Shown here piece by piece: positions 1 to 9,587 of a DNA stretch of 64,000 bases. Below the pieces are notes generated by a model. It saw only the letters and a program-made list of their open reading frames with translations, was not told the origin of the DNA and made no database searches. The translations under genes and the position numbers were made by a program. The stretch comes from Actinomadura sp. KC06. Its GTDB lineage: Bacteria; Actinomycetota; Actinomycetes; Streptosporangiales; Streptosporangiaceae. The stretch covers positions 113,522 through 177,521 of the forward strand of contig NZ_SMKT01000002.1 in the NCBI RefSeq assembly GCF_004348735.1, given 5' to 3'. The stretch's first letter is position 1; each line of letters starts with the position of its first letter.

Positions 1-704
1 GTCTGCTCGCTGGTGCCGTCCAGAGACTCCGACTCGTCGGTCAGCGGGACGATCTCGGGACCGTCCAGGGCGACCTTGGCGGGATCGCGCTCCTGCTGGC
101 CCTCGGGCGCCGTCACCGGGCCGGGCCGGTCTCCGATCGGGACGTTCATGAACGGCGGGGTGTTGGGCACCAGCAGCATCACCTTGCGCACCGGAGGCAC
201 CGGGAAGTTGACGAAGTACTCGGCGCTCTCGCCCTGCTCGATGAACATCCCCATGCCCTCCGCGATGGAGCAGACGCATCTGTCGTCCGCGCCCCACCAC
301 GGGTAGTAGCGCTTGCGGTTGACGCCGTCGACGAGGGTGACTCCGGACAGGGAGTCCTTGGGAGCCCGCCGTCCCCCAAGGTCCGACTGGCTGAACAGGA
401 ACGAGCCCTGGGAGGAGAAGTTGGTGACGCGCAGGCGGGCGGTCACCGCCTTGTCGGACGTCTTGTCGAGTGAGAGCAGGTCGATGCGGACGGGCCTCTT
501 CGCCAGGACCCATTGCGACATCCCTGTGGCCGGCAGCTTGCCGCCACCGCCGGAGGTCCCCTCGCCGGTCTCTCCGCCCTCGTCTTCGCCGCCGAACAGG
601 GAGCAGCCCGACAGCAGGACCGTCCCGGCCACCGAGACGGCGGCCAGGCGCCGCAGGGCCCCCCGCCGGGGACGCCGGGAGCGTTGCAGGGATCGACGGA
701 GCAT
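1..704 (-). CDS. Lipoprotein of unknown function, C-terminus beyond window
   Basis: About 234 residues are visible before the gene runs off the left edge. The N-terminus has an arginine-rich n-region, a hydrophobic segment and the lipobox LSGC near residue 34, so it should be a membrane-anchored lipoprotein. A Gly/Glu-rich linker follows, then a probable beta-rich domain (residues about 55-200) with paired cysteines in RCVCS. I do not recognise the family. The ATG at 704 is chosen over one at 708 because it is in the open frame and follows AAAGGAG at 5 bases. It is divergent from the WD40 NTPase gene, with a 200-base spacer holding a 9-bp inverted repeat. Function unknown; an extracytoplasmic Ig-like or OmpA-linked protein is possible. 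Confidence 0.75.
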   Translation of the reverse strand, partial: MLRRSLQRSRRPRRGALRRLAAVSVAGTVLLSGCSLFGGEDEGGETGEGTSGGGGKLPATGMSQWVLAKRPVRIDLLSLDKTSDKAVTARLRVTNFSSQGSFLFSQSDLGGRRAPKDSLSGVTLVDGVNRKRYYPWWGADDRCVCSIAEGMGMFIEQGESAEYFVNFPVPPVRKVMLLVPNTPPFMNVPIGDRPGPVTAPEGQQERDPAKVALDGPEIVPLTDESESLDGTSEQ

Positions 705-904
705 CCATGCTCCTTTCACAGGAATGCGAATCGCGGGGTTGCAGGCGTGAGCGCACCGAGGCGAGTTTGCGTGACGACCCGGTCTCGGTCCGTTCTGGTG
801 GTTTACGCTGTGCCGCGTTGTGCAGCAAGGGGGGCCAAAACTGCACAACCCCCAATGGACGCGGCGAAGCCGGAAACCGACGAGAGAGAAACCGGGAGTG
901 GCCC
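705..904. promoter_or_regulatory. Divergent intergenic region with 9-bp inverted repeat
   Basis: This spacer separates the lipoprotein and the WD40 NTPase genes. GTTGTGCAG at 817-825 and its exact reverse complement CTGCACAAC at 841-849 are 15 bases apart, a geometry that suits a dimeric regulator or a weak hairpin. The NTPase starts with a helix-turn-helix-like region, so autoregulation is possible but is only an inference. GGGAG at 894-898 lies 6 bases before the GTG start. Confidence 0.45.
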
Positions 905-3900
905 GTGCCCCGTCCCGAGCGAGAACTCGATCCGCAGGCCGACCCGCTGCACGGTTTCGCGCACGAGCTGCGGGAGCTTCGGCGGCAGGCCGGGGAGCCC
1001 GGCTACCGGGAGCTGGCCGACCGGACCCGCTTCTCGGCGTCGGCCCTAGCGGCGGCGGCGCGCGGCGAGCGGCTGCCGAGCCTCCAGGTCACGCTCGCCT
1101 ACGTCGACGCCTGCGGCGGCGACCGCGACGCCTGGAAGCGGCGGTGGGAGGACCTGCGGCGCCGCCTCACGGAGGGGACGGCCGACGCCGCCGACGCGGA
1201 GCCTCCCTATCTCGGGCTCTCCCGGTACGAGGCCGGTGACGCGGGACGGTTCTTCGGACGCGACGCGCTCGTGGACGAGATCGTCGCCAGGACGCGAAAG
1301 GACCGCTTCGTCGCGGTCTTCGGCCCGTCGGGCAGCGGCAAGTCCTCGCTGCTACGCGCGGGCGTCGTCCCCGCCCTGGGCCTGGACGCCACGGTCGTCA
1401 CGCCCGGCGCGCACGGCATGCCGCCCGAGGCCGAAGTGCTGGTGGTCGATCAGTTCGAGGAGGTGTTCACGCTCCGTCCGGACGCCGCCGGCCGCCACGC
1501 CTTCCTCGACGCGCTGCTCGCCCGCCGGGGACGGACGGTCATCGCCGTCCGGGCCGACTTCTACGGGCGCTGCGCCGAGCATCCAGGGCTGGTCGCCGCG
1601 CTGCGCGACACGGGCGTGCTGGTCGGCTCGATGCGCGGGGAGGAACTGCGCGAGGCGATCGTGAAACCGGCCGCCGCCGAGGGCCTGGTGCTCGAACCGG
1701 CGCTGGTGGCGCGGGTGATCCAGGACGCGGGCACCGAGCCGGGAGCCCTGCCGCTGGTGTCCCACGCGCTGCTGGAGACCTGGCGGCGGCGGCGCGGCAA
1801 GACGCTGACCCTGGCCGGGTACGAGGCGGCCGGCGGGGTCCACGGCGCGATCGCCGACACGGCCGAGGAGATCTACCAGCGGCTGTCCGAGCCCGACCGG
1901 CGGGCGGTGCGGCGGCTGATGACGCGGCTGGTCGTGGTCGGCGACACGGCGCCGGAGCTGGTCGTCCGGCGGCCCGTGTGCCGCTCCGAGCTGGACGGTG
2001 CGCCGCACTCCGCCGCCCTGGTCGAGCGGCTGGCGGACGCCCGCCTGGTCACCCTCCACGGTGACGAGGTGGAGATCGCGCACGAGGCGCTGATCCGCAC
2101 CTGGCCGCGGCTGCGCGAATGGCTCGCCAAGGACCGCGAAGGGCTGCGCCTGCACGCCCGGCTGGCGGCGGCCGCCGCGGAATGGGACGCCATCGGACGC
2201 GACGAGGGCAGCCTCTACCAGGGCCCGCGCCTGACCATGGCCGCCGAGTGGGCCGAGGCGCACGACGAGGACCTCGGCGACCTGGAACGCGACTTCCTGG
2301 ACGCCTCGTCCGCCGCGCACCGCAGGCGCACGGCCGCGGCCGAGCGGCGGACGCGCGTCCTGCAGGGCCTGGTGTCGGCGCTGTCGGTCCTCCTGCTGGT
2401 CGCCGTCGCGTCCGGGGCGCTGGCGCTGAGCGAACGGGCGGAGGCCGACGAGCAGCGGCGGCTGGCCCGGTCGCGGCAGCTCGCCGCCGAGGCGATCGCG
2501 CGGCTGCCCACCGACGTGCGCGGGGCCGCCCGCGGCGCCGCCGAGGCGTACCGGACCGCCCCGACCCTGGACGCCCGCAGCGCCGTGCTGAGCATCGCGG
2601 CGCGCAGGCCCTACCAGACCAGGCTGGACGGGCACGCGGGCATGGTGAAGGCGGTCGCGATCCGGCCGGACGGCGCGGAGCTGGCCACCGGCGGGCAGGA
2701 CGGCGCCGTGATCCTCCGGGACGGCCGCACGCACGCCGAGAAGGGCAGGCTCCAGCCGGGCGGCGGCGCCGTCCGCGCCCTGGAGTACAGCCCGGACGGC
2801 GGCCTGCTCGGCGCGGCCGACCTGGGCGGCGGCGTCACGCTGTGGCGGACCTCCGACAGGACGCGGGCCGTCCGCATGCAGACCAAGGGCGTTCTCGACG
2901 GGCTCGCGTTCAGCCCGGACGGGCGCCTCGTCGCCGCGTCAGGGGCGGCGGGGAAGACCGTGGTCTGGGAGACGTCCACCGGACGGAAGGTCGACGAGCT
3001 GGACGGGTACGGCGGCAAGCTGACCGAGGTCGCGTTCGCACCGGACGGCCGCCGGCTGGCGATCGCCGACCGCGGTGGCCGCGTCGCCCTCTGGACCCCG
3101 CGCACCGGCGACGCGGAGGTCGAAACACTGAACGTCGGCGACACGCCGCTCTACGCCGTGGCGTTCAGCCCTGACGGCCGCCGCCTGGCCGCCGCGGGCG
3201 AGGACGGCGAAGTCCATCTCTGGGAGTTGGAAGACCGCCGCCTGCTGCGGCCGGAGCGGCGTATGTCGCATGACGACCCCGTCCGGGCGCTGGCCTTCAC
3301 CGACGGCGGCCGGACGCTGATCTCCGCCGGGTACGACCAGGTCGCCAAGCTGTGGGATACGGCCTCGCAGACCTTCGTCACCGAACTCACCGGCCACACC
3401 AGCGGGCTGTACGACGTGGCCGCCGCCCCGGACGGATCCGCGATCGCCACCGCCGCCGGGGACCAGAGCGCCTTGATCTGGGACCGGCGGACCATGCCGT
3501 ACATCGGCCACACCGGGTGGGTCAACGCCGTCTCCCTCGTCGAGGACGGGCGGGCCGCCGTTTCGGCGGACCAGGAGGGCGGCGTCCGCTGGTGGGACAC
3601 CCGCGACCACCGCCCGGCCGGCGCGCCCGCCACCGTCGGCGAGGCCGGGACGGGGGCCATGGACACCACCTCCGGCGGGCGGACGGTCGCGACCGGCGGC
3701 GGCGACGGGACGATCCGGATCTGGCGGGACCGGCGCCACGTCGCCACCCTGGAGGGACACGCCGCCGGAGTGCGCAGCGTCGCGTTCGCCCCGGACGGAC
3801 GGACGCTGGCCGCAGCCGACCAGAGCGGCGCGGTCATCTGGTGGGACCTGGCCGCGCGCCGCCCGGTCGCCACCCTCAAACGCGGCCGTCCCCTGGTCGG

Positions 3901-4399
3901 CGACGTCGCGTTCAGCCCCGACGGGAGGACGCTCGTCACCGGCGGCGACGACCGCGCCGTGACGTTCTGGGACCTCGGTGCGCGGCGTCCGGTCGCGCGG
4001 CTGCCCGGGCACGCGGGCGACGTCGAGGAGATCGACGTCAGCCCGGACGGGCGCCTCGTGGCGTCCGGCGGCGGCGACGGCAGGGTGCTGCTGTGGGACG
4101 CCCGCTCGCGCCGCCGGGTCGGCGTCCTCGCCGGGCACGCGGCGGAGATCCGGGCGATCGAGTTCGGCCCGTCGTCCGGCCGCCTGGCCACCGCGAGCCT
4201 CGACCGCTCGGTCGTGGTGTGGGACGTCCCGCGGCGGACGCGATGGGCCACGCTGACCGGGCACACCGACCTCGTCCTGGGCCTGTCGTTCGGGAAGGAC
4301 GGGCGCACGCTGCTCTCGTCCGGCGGCGACCACACGATCACCGCGTGGGATCTCGCCCCGGAGCGCGCCGCCGTGTCCCTGGCCGCCCTCTCCCGCTGA
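905..4399 (+). CDS. HTH / nSTAND-type NTPase / membrane / WD40-repeat sensor
   Basis: A 1164-residue STAND-like signalling protein. Residues about 10-75 resemble an Xre-type helix-turn-helix. The NTPase follows, with P-loop GPSGSGKSS at about 140-148 and Walker B-like VLVVDQFEE near 178, then winged-helix-like sequence. One hydrophobic segment at about 487-510 is followed by roughly fourteen WD40 repeats (about 570-1160) with recurring SPDGR and LWD signatures. In this family (novel STAND 1 plus WD40) the propeller is thought to sense a ligand and the NTPase to switch the effector. The frame stays open upstream to 470, but GTG 905 has GGGAG 6 bases before it and begins the conserved part. It converges on the cyclophilin at the end of the CHAT/GTPase operon, suggesting a shared conflict island. 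No separate effector domain is visible. Confidence 0.85.
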   Translation: MPRPERELDPQADPLHGFAHELRELRRQAGEPGYRELADRTRFSASALAAAARGERLPSLQVTLAYVDACGGDRDAWKRRWEDLRRRLTEGTADAADAEPPYLGLSRYEAGDAGRFFGRDALVDEIVARTRKDRFVAVFGPSGSGKSSLLRAGVVPALGLDATVVTPGAHGMPPEAEVLVVDQFEEVFTLRPDAAGRHAFLDALLARRGRTVIAVRADFYGRCAEHPGLVAALRDTGVLVGSMRGEELREAIVKPAAAEGLVLEPALVARVIQDAGTEPGALPLVSHALLETWRRRRGKTLTLAGYEAAGGVHGAIADTAEEIYQRLSEPDRRAVRRLMTRLVVVGDTAPELVVRRPVCRSELDGAPHSAALVERLADARLVTLHGDEVEIAHEALIRTWPRLREWLAKDREGLRLHARLAAAAAEWDAIGRDEGSLYQGPRLTMAAEWAEAHDEDLGDLERDFLDASSAAHRRRTAAAERRTRVLQGLVSALSVLLLVAVASGALALSERAEADEQRRLARSRQLAAEAIARLPTDVRGAARGAAEAYRTAPTLDARSAVLSIAARRPYQTRLDGHAGMVKAVAIRPDGAELATGGQDGAVILRDGRTHAEKGRLQPGGGAVRALEYSPDGGLLGAADLGGGVTLWRTSDRTRAVRMQTKGVLDGLAFSPDGRLVAASGAAGKTVVWETSTGRKVDELDGYGGKLTEVAFAPDGRRLAIADRGGRVALWTPRTGDAEVETLNVGDTPLYAVAFSPDGRRLAAAGEDGEVHLWELEDRRLLRPERRMSHDDPVRALAFTDGGRTLISAGYDQVAKLWDTASQTFVTELTGHTSGLYDVAAAPDGSAIATAAGDQSALIWDRRTMPYIGHTGWVNAVSLVEDGRAAVSADQEGGVRWWDTRDHRPAGAPATVGEAGTGAMDTTSGGRTVATGGGDGTIRIWRDRRHVATLEGHAAGVRSVAFAPDGRTLAAADQSGAVIWWDLAARRPVATLKRGRPLVGDVAFSPDGRTLVTGGDDRAVTFWDLGARRPVARLPGHAGDVEEIDVSPDGRLVASGGGDGRVLLWDARSRRRVGVLAGHAAEIRAIEFGPSSGRLATASLDRSVVVWDVPRRTRWATLTGHTDLVLGLSFGKDGRTLLSSGGDHTITAWDLAPERAAVSLAALSR

Positions 4400-4415
4400 G
4401 AAGGGTTCGGCCGGG

Positions 4416-5105
4416 TCAGCCGCGGATGAAGACGCGGTGGATCTTGACGGGCTTGGCGGGCTCGCCGTCCTCGGGACCGTTCGGGCCGGGGATGATCCCG
4501 CCCTTCACGATCCGGTCGAGGACCGGGAGGCCCCAGGTGACCTTGCCCAGGACCGTGTACGCGGGCGGGATGTTCGCCCGGGAGTGGACGAGGAAGAACT
4601 GGCTGCCGTTGGTGTCCGGACCCCAGTTGCCCATGGCGACCGTCCCGCGCGGGTAGGTCTCCTTGCCGGTGAGCTCGTCGTCGAACTTGTAGCCGGGGCC
4701 GCCCTCTTCCGCCCGGTAGATGTCACCGCACTGCAGGACGCCGAGCCGCGCCGAGTTGGTCAGCCGCCAGCACCGCGTGTCGTTGTAGAACTTCTGCCGG
4801 GACAGGCTCACGAAGCTGTGCACGGCGCACGGGGCGTTCCCCCGGTCCATCCTGATGGCGACGATGCCGAAGTTGGTGACCAGGACGACGTCGACCTTGC
4901 CGTGCGCGCGGGCCTTGGAGCGGGGCGGGCGCACCGGCTTCGCGGGCGGGTTGTCGGGCGTGGGCGTGTACACGCACCGGACCGTGTGCCCGCCGCCCGC
5001 GGGGATTGCGGGCGGGGCCGCGGGCGATGCCTGGGCGGCGCCCGCGGGGAGGAGTGCGGCGGCCAGGGCGGCGGCCAGCGTGAGGACGGTCCGGCGCGGT
5101 CTCAT
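4416..5105 (-). CDS. Secreted cyclophilin-type peptidyl-prolyl cis-trans isomerase
   Basis: A 229-residue protein with a classic Sec signal peptide (RPRR, then an Ala/Leu core ending AQA near residue 26). The cyclophilin fold is shown by GSQFFLVHS at about 166-175, preceded by RGTVAMGNWGPDTN and followed by YTVLGKV. Cyclophilins isomerise prolyl bonds during folding; this one should act outside the membrane. Two cysteines (CWR and CGD) could form an extracytoplasmic disulphide. It lies 75 bases downstream of CHAT protease B on the same strand, so it could be the last gene of the chaperone/GTPase/CHAT operon or have its own promoter. The family call is firm; the operon link is not. Confidence 0.9.
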   Translation of the reverse strand: MRPRRTVLTLAAALAAALLPAGAAQASPAAPPAIPAGGGHTVRCVYTPTPDNPPAKPVRPPRSKARAHGKVDVVLVTNFGIVAIRMDRGNAPCAVHSFVSLSRQKFYNDTRCWRLTNSARLGVLQCGDIYRAEEGGPGYKFDDELTGKETYPRGTVAMGNWGPDTNGSQFFLVHSRANIPPAYTVLGKVTWGLPVLDRIVKGGIIPGPNGPEDGEPAKPVKIHRVFIRG

Positions 5106-5180
5106 AACGCCCCAACGTAGTGATCATCGAGGTGCCGGGATAGTGGCAAATCACGACGAACATGCGGCGGCCGCGGGAGG

Positions 5181-8100
5181 TCACCGGCCCTGGCAGGTGA
5201 AGGCGGCCCACGCCGCGGGGGCGGCCAGGTCCGCCAGGGCCGTCTCGTCGGCGAGCTTCGGATCGGCTTCCGCGGGGAGGCGCCGCGCGGGGTCGAGCAT
5301 CCAGAGCTGAGCTGCGCGCAGGGCACGCGCCGGGTCGTCGTACCCGGAGTTCAGGTAGTGGTGGAACATCGCCATCAGCAGGGCCGTCGGGACGTCGTCG
5401 ACCGGCCAGCGGGCGCCGACCGCGCCGGACGCCCCGGCCGCGAGGAACGCCGCCGCCAGCGTCAGCGCCTCGTCGTGGTCGGTGGCCGTCAGGTCGCTGC
5501 CGCAGGCCGCGAGGACGACCAGCCCGCCGGGCGAGCCGGGCGGACGGGCCCGCGCGCGTTCGAGCACCTCGCTCATGCTCAGCTCCTCGCCACGCAGCAG
5601 CGCGAGGGCGGCGTCGACGGGACGCGGAGCGGGGTGGGCGTGGCAGCCGAGATGCAGCAGCGACGCGCCACCGGAACCGCGCCTGGGCAGGAGCCCGCTC
5701 ACGTTGTCCTTGGTCGCGTCCGGGGATCGCGGGCCGCCGCGCCTGCGCCCGCCGAGCAGGACGCCGTGCGGGTACTGGCGCCGGTGGATCTCCTCGATCT
5801 CCTTCGACGCCCAGTACAGCGCGCTGCCCCCGACCCGGACGAGCGCGGGCGCGTCGCGGGGCGGGAGCCGGCCGCGGGTGCACGCGTCCGCGAACTGCCG
5901 GGCCGAGGCCGCGTAGGAGATGACCGCGTCCTGGCACGCGTACCGCCACCGCCCGTCGGCCACCCGCCGCCGTGCCGCGTGCCACGGCACCTGCCCGAGC
6001 CCGCCGACCGGGACGAGGACGACCCGCGCCGGACGCCCGCCGGGCACGGCGGCGAGGACCTCCTCCATCGCCGCCTCCCACGCCCAGTCGCACAGGTCGC
6101 CGAGCGCGTGCGTCCAGCGCCGGCGGATGCGCTTCTCGTCCGCCGGGCCAGCCTGGACGAGGTCGCGTTGCGCGGTCGCGAAGGCGTCCACCCTGCTGTT
6201 CGGACCGGCGATCAGGCGGGGCAGCGGGACTTCGCGGACGGCTCCGGCCGCGTCCACGACGACGGCCGTGCCGGGCCCGTGCCGGTCGCGCGCCAGCAGG
6301 TACACCAGCGCATCCGCCCCGGCGGCCTTCAGCGCGCCCGCGATGTCTGAGACGGACGGCGGCGCGAGCAGGCTCCGCTCCACCTCGGTGCCTTCGATCG
6401 CGGTGAGCACGCGATGCCGCAGATCGCTCGGCTCCCTCGATTCGGGCAGCCGCGCCAGGACCTCCGCCACGTCCGGTGTCTCACCGGCACCCGGCCGGAG
6501 GTTCCACGGCGCGGGTTCGGTGGCCGTGTGCGGTGCGTCCTCCCACTCCTCGGCGAGGTCGGCCAGGCCCGCGCGGCGGAGCATCTCCGGGACGCCGGAG
6601 TCGGTGGTGGCCGCGTGCAGGACCGTCGCCCGGCCACGCTCCAGTGCCTCGACGGCCGCGTCGGCAAGCCCCTCGCCGAGCGCCCAGCGGGCCACTTCCA
6701 CGGCCTCCGCGGCTACCGAGAAGGCCATCTCGAAGGCGCGCTGCGGACCGGCCTGGAGCAGGACGGCGGCGGCGCGCTCCCCCAGCGCCTCAAGCCCCAG
6801 CCGGACGGCGCGCCGCCTGTCCTTCAACGACCGGTCGTTCCGCTGGTGGTAGGCGCGGGCCAGGTTGCCGAGGGTCTCTACGGGGGCGAACGCGAGCGCG
6901 ACGCCGGTCATGGCTCCGCGCGCCGCCTCCAGCCGGTCGATCCCGTTGCTGAGATCGGCCCGCTCCCCGGTCAGCTCATGCCGGAGGATCAGGCCCATCC
7001 CGAGCATGCCGAGCACGCCCGCGAACGCCGGTTCCCAGCGGCGGCCCGGCGGGAGCGCCTGGACGAGCCCGTACGCGTCGCTCACCACCCCGAGGCCCTC
7101 GTCGAGCGTCCGCAGGTCCCGCGTGGAGTACCCCGCGCCCACCTTGAGGTTGCCGGCCAGCGCGAGCTGGAGCGGGTAGCCCGTGTTGTCGGTGCCGGTC
7201 CCCTTCAGCGATGCGGCCAGCATCTCGGCCACCGCCGCCGTCTCTCCCGTGTCGCCGCCCAGCCCCTGCGGGTTCAGCATCCCGCCGGACCCGACGCGGG
7301 CGCGGAAGAAGCGCGCGAACGCCAGGTCCGCCGCGACGTCGGTACGCGCGGACAGTGCCTCCAGTCGCTCGATCGCCTGGTCGAGCACCTCGCGGGTCAC
7401 CTGCCTCGGGTTCCTGAACACGGGTGAGATCGCGAGGTGGCGCTCGCTCATCAGCACCTCGTCGCTGGAGGTGTCGCCGCTCTCCCGCCCGGCCCGCACG
7501 ACGAGCTCGGCGTAGTGGTCGGCGGCGTCCAGGAACTCCAGCCCGCCCTCGGCGTCGTGGCGCTGGCCGTACAGCGATGACAGCGCGTTCAGGATGGTGA
7601 TCCGGAGCCAGTGCCCTTCGGGGACGAGGGCGGCGGCGTGCTTGAGCCGGTCGGCGACTCCGTCCAGCCGCCGCGTGTCCCCGCCGAGGTAGGCCTCGAC
7701 CTGGTCCACGCGTGCGAGGAGGTAGTGGTTGACCGCCTCGTTCTCCGGGCCGGCGGCCGGGCGGTCGACGGCCTCGCGGAGGAGCCCGCGCACCCGCTCG
7801 AATCGTTCCGGGGAGTGGTCGAACTTCGCGTGCCCCATCAGTACCCGGCCGAGGTGCGTCAGCGTCTGGGCACGGGACGGGTGGCCGTCCGGCATCTGCC
7901 GCAGCACGCGCTCCAGCAGCGCGACCACGGCGTCGCGCCGCTCGGCCGATCCCGGCTCGTCGGCCCAGGAGCCGCCGAGCGACTCCCCGAGCATGCCGAG
8001 CAGCGCAGGACGGAACCTGTGGTCGGGATCGAGTTCCTCGGCGGCCCGCGCAAGGGTCTCGACCACCCGTTCCTCGTCGTCGGGCCGTCCGGACCGGTCG

Positions 8101-9587
8101 GCCCGGTAGGAGAGCCACTGGGCGAGCAGTCCCAGGCGCATGCCTCGATCGGGATCGTCCTGCCCGGACTGCCGGAAGGCGGCCTCACCGTCCCGGACGG
8201 CCCGTTCGACGTCCTCTTCCGTCGGCCCGTCCGGACGCAGGTAGAGCGTGGCGTACGCCCTCAGTTCCAGGACCTCCTCCGGGGGCACGGCGCCGCGCTC
8301 GGCGGAGATCATGTCCAGGTTGGCGAGAGCGCGCTCGGCGTCCTCGGGACGCGGCCCGGAGTCCGGCGCGGAACCGAACTCGGCCATCCTCCGGTGGACG
8401 TCGTAGTCGTACGTGCCGAGGCTCTGCAGCAGTCCGGACGGCATGGGTTCGACGACGAGCACGCGGGCGAGGTTGAACCTGCAGACGTCCGCGAGGTCGG
8501 CGTCGATGCCGGGTGAGGCCGCGAGCGCATCGAGTTCGGCGAGCGCCGCCGCGCGGTCGCCGGCATCGCCGCCGAAGGCCAGGAACCTCAAGGCCAGCGT
8601 CATCCCGAGCTGGAACCATGCCTGGGCGCGGAACGGATGCTCGGGGTGCAGCGCGTCCCGGGCGCAGGTCAGAAGGCGGATCACCTCGTCCGCGCGGTCC
8701 CGCGTCTCCTCGGCGGCGCCCGTGCCCCACTCGACGTCGGCTCCGACCCAGGACGAGAGCGCCAGGCCCAGCACCGCCGTCAGCTCGTCGGGGGACGGCT
8801 CCGGGATCGGCGGCATCGCCAGCGCCCGCCGCAGGCAGCCGACCGCGTCCGCCAGCTCGGCGCGGGGATCCGCCGTCCCCTGCACGGCGCGCCGCAGACG
8901 GCCCCAGCCGAGCAGGTAGAGGACGAAGGCCCGATCGGTCTCGGCGTCGTCCGGCAGGACCGCGAGGGCGCGCTCCGCGTACCCGATCGCGGCGGTGTAG
9001 CCGGCGGCGTCCATCGTCTCGTCGGCCTTGTCGACCATCAGCTCGGCGAGCCGCTGGACGTTCACCAGCACGTCGCGTCTCCTGGTGAGGAACAACGCGT
9101 CGAGCGCCGTCCGGTACCAGCGGATCGCCTGGTCGCGGTCGTCTTCGGCGTCGAAGACGTCGTAGCGGTCCGCGAGCGCGTCGGCGAGGTCGGCCGCCGC
9201 GAGCGGGTCCGGTTCCGGGCCCTCGGTCGCGGCGGCCAGCAGGTCGATGGCCGCGTGGAGATCGTCCTCGTCGCGCCGGTGCAGGCGGAACCGGGTGTGG
9301 AGCATGTCGCCGCAGGACGCGGCGATCGTCCGCCGGTCCTCCCCGGACGCGTTCGCCAGCGCGTCGCGCATGGTCTCGATCGCTTCGTCCAGGTCGTCCA
9401 GCGCCTTCATGGCGTCGTCGTCGCCGGTCGCGGCGTCCAGGGCGCGCCAGAACCGCAGGAAGAGCGCTTCGCCGAGATCCTCCAGGGCGGACGCCTCGCG
9501 CAGCAGCTCGATCGCCTCGTCCAGGACGTCCACGTCCCCGTCGAGGGCCTGGAGGAAGAGCTGCCTGCCGTCAGGGGCGCCGGTCAT
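5181..9587 (-). CDS. CHAT-domain protease with long helical-repeat N-terminus (CHAT B)
   Basis: A 1468-residue protein. Residues 1 to about 1050 are Ala/Leu/Asp-rich helical repeats (TPR-like, with spaced RAxAL and LG motifs). The C-terminal third is a CHAT domain (caspase HetF associated with TPRs): the catalytic histidine lies in HLGCHAHP near residue 1314 and the cysteine in VLAACGSDL near 1361, followed by AGASGAVGARWPVDD and FHHYLNSG. CHAT proteins are caspase-like cysteine peptidases; known bacterial examples cleave partner proteins in programmed-death or CRISPR-linked pathways. It is a paralogue of CHAT A (12610-16665), with near-identical C-terminal motifs and the same C-terminal QGR. 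Its start overlaps the RES toxin's end by 17 bases. The substrate is unknown; the short Hsp70 or a neighbouring zymogen would be candidates. Confidence 0.88.
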   Translation of the reverse strand: MTGAPDGRQLFLQALDGDVDVLDEAIELLREASALEDLGEALFLRFWRALDAATGDDDAMKALDDLDEAIETMRDALANASGEDRRTIAASCGDMLHTRFRLHRRDEDDLHAAIDLLAAATEGPEPDPLAAADLADALADRYDVFDAEDDRDQAIRWYRTALDALFLTRRRDVLVNVQRLAELMVDKADETMDAAGYTAAIGYAERALAVLPDDAETDRAFVLYLLGWGRLRRAVQGTADPRAELADAVGCLRRALAMPPIPEPSPDELTAVLGLALSSWVGADVEWGTGAAEETRDRADEVIRLLTCARDALHPEHPFRAQAWFQLGMTLALRFLAFGGDAGDRAAALAELDALAASPGIDADLADVCRFNLARVLVVEPMPSGLLQSLGTYDYDVHRRMAEFGSAPDSGPRPEDAERALANLDMISAERGAVPPEEVLELRAYATLYLRPDGPTEEDVERAVRDGEAAFRQSGQDDPDRGMRLGLLAQWLSYRADRSGRPDDEERVVETLARAAEELDPDHRFRPALLGMLGESLGGSWADEPGSAERRDAVVALLERVLRQMPDGHPSRAQTLTHLGRVLMGHAKFDHSPERFERVRGLLREAVDRPAAGPENEAVNHYLLARVDQVEAYLGGDTRRLDGVADRLKHAAALVPEGHWLRITILNALSSLYGQRHDAEGGLEFLDAADHYAELVVRAGRESGDTSSDEVLMSERHLAISPVFRNPRQVTREVLDQAIERLEALSARTDVAADLAFARFFRARVGSGGMLNPQGLGGDTGETAAVAEMLAASLKGTGTDNTGYPLQLALAGNLKVGAGYSTRDLRTLDEGLGVVSDAYGLVQALPPGRRWEPAFAGVLGMLGMGLILRHELTGERADLSNGIDRLEAARGAMTGVALAFAPVETLGNLARAYHQRNDRSLKDRRRAVRLGLEALGERAAAVLLQAGPQRAFEMAFSVAAEAVEVARWALGEGLADAAVEALERGRATVLHAATTDSGVPEMLRRAGLADLAEEWEDAPHTATEPAPWNLRPGAGETPDVAEVLARLPESREPSDLRHRVLTAIEGTEVERSLLAPPSVSDIAGALKAAGADALVYLLARDRHGPGTAVVVDAAGAVREVPLPRLIAGPNSRVDAFATAQRDLVQAGPADEKRIRRRWTHALGDLCDWAWEAAMEEVLAAVPGGRPARVVLVPVGGLGQVPWHAARRRVADGRWRYACQDAVISYAASARQFADACTRGRLPPRDAPALVRVGGSALYWASKEIEEIHRRQYPHGVLLGGRRRGGPRSPDATKDNVSGLLPRRGSGGASLLHLGCHAHPAPRPVDAALALLRGEELSMSEVLERARARPPGSPGGLVVLAACGSDLTATDHDEALTLAAAFLAAGASGAVGARWPVDDVPTALLMAMFHHYLNSGYDDPARALRAAQLWMLDPARRLPAEADPKLADETALADLAAPAAWAAFTCQGR

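Noticed and set aside
470..904. Upstream extension of the WD40 NTPase and overlapping small frames
   Set aside because: Residues are Arg/Pro-rich, the sequence runs into the lipoprotein gene, and GTG 905 has the ribosome site.
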